Source: Proteobacteria bacterium SPGG2 (GTDB lineage Bacteria; Pseudomonadota; Gammaproteobacteria; Acidiferrobacterales; SPGG2). Taken from it: a stretch of 6,817 nt of DNA. Below the pieces are notes generated by a model. That model worked only from the letters and a program-made list of their open reading frames with translations, did not search any database and was not told the DNA's origin. A program made the translations under genes and the position numbers. This document shows positions 4,974 through 6,817 of the stretch, in pieces (position 1 is the stretch's first letter; every line of letters begins with the position of its first letter). The DNA lies in the NCBI GenBank assembly GCA_001643475.1, contig LXTK01000215.1:4390-11206 (forward strand), in the 5' to 3' direction.

Positions 4974-6817
4974 TCATATGGGCGACTTTACCTGGGCCAG
5001 GTCAGGTTCACCGCAGCGACGTAGTATCTCGCGACGGGCGGCATCACGTAAGGCTACAGCCGCGGACCAGTCGCGCCCCTGGGGACTGATGGGCTCACCG
5101 ACAATTACGCTGACACCGCCGCGACGCACAAACCACTGATGACAACGGAGCTTGTTGCGTGTACCGCGTAAGGTTACTGTGACGATCGGTACGCCGGCTT
5201 CCGCCGCCGCCACGAACGCACCCATGCGAAAAGGAAGCAAGCCGGGTGTGCGTACAAACGTACCTTCCGCAAAGAAGATAAGTGAATGCCCTTGCCGTAA
5301 CGAGTGCGCGGTTCGCCGAGCATCATCGATGCCACGTTGCTTATCGAAACGCTCGACATATTCCACGCCGAGGCGACGAAGCAGGATTCGCGAAACAAAA
5401 TTATCGTCTAGTTCACGTTTGGCGACGTACTTAAACGCGCGCGGCAAAGCCGTGCTCAAGACCAGACCATCTAGATAACTAGCATGATTAGCGACGATCA
5501 CGCATGGAGATGATGGTAGGTTCTTCAGGCCTTCAATTCGGAACGGTGTTCCCGAAAGTCGCAGCAACAAACGGCCAGTACCACGGAGCACGGCCCAGCA
5601 CCATCTAGGCCGCGGCGATACGGCAATGCACAGCCAGGTCACCGGTGCCACCACCGCAAAGATAGCCCACGTGTAAACCATGTACAGAAGATCTGTAAGG
5701 AGGCGACCCGATCGGTACAACTGTGGCCGCAAGCCGGCTGCAGCAAATCGTACGAGCTGCCACCATGGGGCATGCCGGCGTGCACCGAGCTTGCCGCTTT
5801 GATAGAGATCACGACTCGCGGCACGACGCAGCTTTCCACTTGATGTCTTTAGCACGGTATACGGTACCGCCAGCACAATGTCATCCGGCGGCGTGCCGAC
5901 TAAATCAACCGCAAGGACAGTAATTCGTGCATGCAGCTCATCACGCGCGCTGGCGTCGGTTTGCTGGGTTTCCGCCAACACCACCAAGCTCTCGGTACCA
6001 GCAACCATACCGGTCGCCGCGAATACTGCGACACAACCACGTCGTATGCCGGGGATGTGGCCGATGGCCTCTTCCAATTCTTGAGGATAGATATTGCGTC
6101 CGGCACGAATGATGACGTCCTTGACGCGCCCGGTGATAAAGACCTCACCGTCCGCCACATAGGCGAGGTCGCCAGATTCCAACCAGTCACCGTCGAACAA
6201 GCGATTGCTCGCCTCCGGGTTGCGATAGTAACCGCTTGTGGCGGAGGGCCCACGGAACTGTAAGCGCCCCTCTTGTCGGTCCACCACTTCGAGACCGGCT
6301 GCATCGACAATGCGTATCTCGTGCCCGGGAAGTGTCTGACCGCAGCCGACGAATCGTAACGTTTGTGTTTCGGTATTGTCGGTGGGAATCGCCCTACCCT
6401 CACGCCTAAACGTCTCGCGATCGACGCGGTTGATAATCGGTCCTCGCCCCATTGGCGGAAAGGCCAGGCCGACCGAACCCTCGGCCAACCCATAAACCGG
6501 GCAGAGCGCCTCTTCACGAAAACCATAGCGAGCAAAACGTTTTGCGAAAGCAATCAGCGTGTCGGGGCTGACAGGCTCGGCACCGTTAGCAGCCATCCGC
6601 CATGAACTCAGATCAAGACCCTCGATGTCTTGCTCATCGATTTTGCTCAAACATAGTTCATAGGCAAAGTTTGGTGCCGCAGACAGCGTGGCGCGGTGTC
6701 GATGTATCGCCCACAGCCAGCGGGCCGGGCGCCCGAGGAAATTCAGTGGTGGTATCAACACCAATGGCATCGCGTGATAGAGGCTACCGAGCCAGGCGCC
6801 GATCAGCCCCATGTCGT
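4974..6817 (-). CDS. Acyl-AMP ligase (FAAL/acyl-CoA synthetase type) fused to a PlsC-type acyltransferase, 5'-partial
   Basis: The frame continues past the window edge; the residue before the first visible Met (6812) is Asp, giving the family motif DMGLIGAWLG, so this Met is internal. About 613 residues are visible (numbers count from that Met). The first part is an adenylate-forming enzyme: YGLAEG (107-112), SGDLAYVADGEVFITGR (213-229), VKDVIIRAGRNIYPQELE (230-247), and the C-terminal lysine loop KTSSGKLRR with Lys327. CGQTLPGHEIRIVD (157-170) is of the fatty acyl-AMP ligase type. A hydrophobic stretch at 375-398 links to an LPLAT/PlsC acyltransferase with the HX4D motif NHASYLD (His443, Asp448) and FAEGTF (514-518). 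It probably activates a fatty acid and passes it to a lysolipid or glycerol-phosphate acceptor at the inner membrane. The order is the reverse of E. coli Aas, which has the acyltransferase first. The acyl carrier (CoA, ACP or none) cannot be told. Confidence 0.9.
   Translation of the reverse strand, partial: DMGLIGAWLGSLYHAMPLVLIPPLNFLGRPARWLWAIHRHRATLSAAPNFAYELCLSKIDEQDIEGLDLSSWRMAANGAEPVSPDTLIAFAKRFARYGFREEALCPVYGLAEGSVGLAFPPMGRGPIINRVDRETFRREGRAIPTDNTETQTLRFVGCGQTLPGHEIRIVDAAGLEVVDRQEGRLQFRGPSATSGYYRNPEASNRLFDGDWLESGDLAYVADGEVFITGRVKDVIIRAGRNIYPQELEEAIGHIPGIRRGCVAVFAATGMVAGTESLVVLAETQQTDASARDELHARITVLAVDLVGTPPDDIVLAVPYTVLKTSSGKLRRAASRDLYQSGKLGARRHAPWWQLVRFAAAGLRPQLYRSGRLLTDLLYMVYTWAIFAVVAPVTWLCIAVSPRPRWCWAVLRGTGRLLLRLSGTPFRIEGLKNLPSSPCVIVANHASYLDGLVLSTALPRAFKYVAKRELDDNFVSRILLRRLGVEYVERFDKQRGIDDARRTAHSLRQGHSLIFFAEGTFVRTPGLLPFRMGAFVAAAEAGVPIVTVTLRGTRNKLRCHQWFVRRGGVSVIVGEPISPQGRDWSAAVALRDAARREILRRCGEPDLAQVKSPI

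Noticed and set aside
5900..6553. 217-codon open frame on the minus strand
   Set aside because: It is a shadow of the ligase/acyltransferase fusion in another frame; the translation shows no family pattern while the overlapping frame has all ligase motifs.

Overview
The window looks like a piece of a proteobacterial chromosome, probably gammaproteobacterial and possibly from an uncultured lineage. The gene types suggest this: an SPL-like radical SAM protein of the kind found in non-sporulating bacteria, an acyl-AMP ligase fused to a PlsC-type acyltransferase, YjbQ and a Deg/HtrA-type protease. The DNA is moderately GC-rich and densely packed. There is no tRNA, rRNA, CRISPR array or insertion sequence. 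Both ends of the window cut through genes. The taxonomic guess is inference from gene content only.

Left block, plus strand, 1-2584: three genes joined by two 4-base ATGA overlaps. They are the C-terminal part of a nucleoside phosphorylase/nucleosidase-fold protein, a radical SAM protein of the spore photoproduct lyase (SPL) family, and an aldo/keto reductase. Such tight coupling suggests a shared process. The most attractive reading is that the nucleosidase deals with an adenosine-type by-product of radical SAM chemistry (5'-deoxyadenosine), or with the lesion or nucleoside the SPL-like enzyme acts on, and that the reductase acts on a released aldehyde or sugar. This is a hypothesis, not something the sequence proves.

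Middle, 2585-3153: directly after the reductase lies the C-terminal part of an arsenate reductase (ArsC) without its start and catalytic-cysteine half, which is a gene remnant. A small DUF1330 protein gene with its own ribosome binding site follows.

Right block, minus strand, 6817-3160: read from right to left, an acyl-AMP ligase/acyltransferase fusion (5' end off the window), a YjbQ/UPF0047 protein and a secreted Deg/HtrA-like serine protease with two PDZ-like regions. The spacing is 20 bases and then about 9, so they are probably one operon. The likely themes are lipid activation and transfer at the membrane and envelope protein quality control. The YjbQ gene sits between them without an obvious link. 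The two blocks converge at 3154-3159 with only 6 bases between stop codons.
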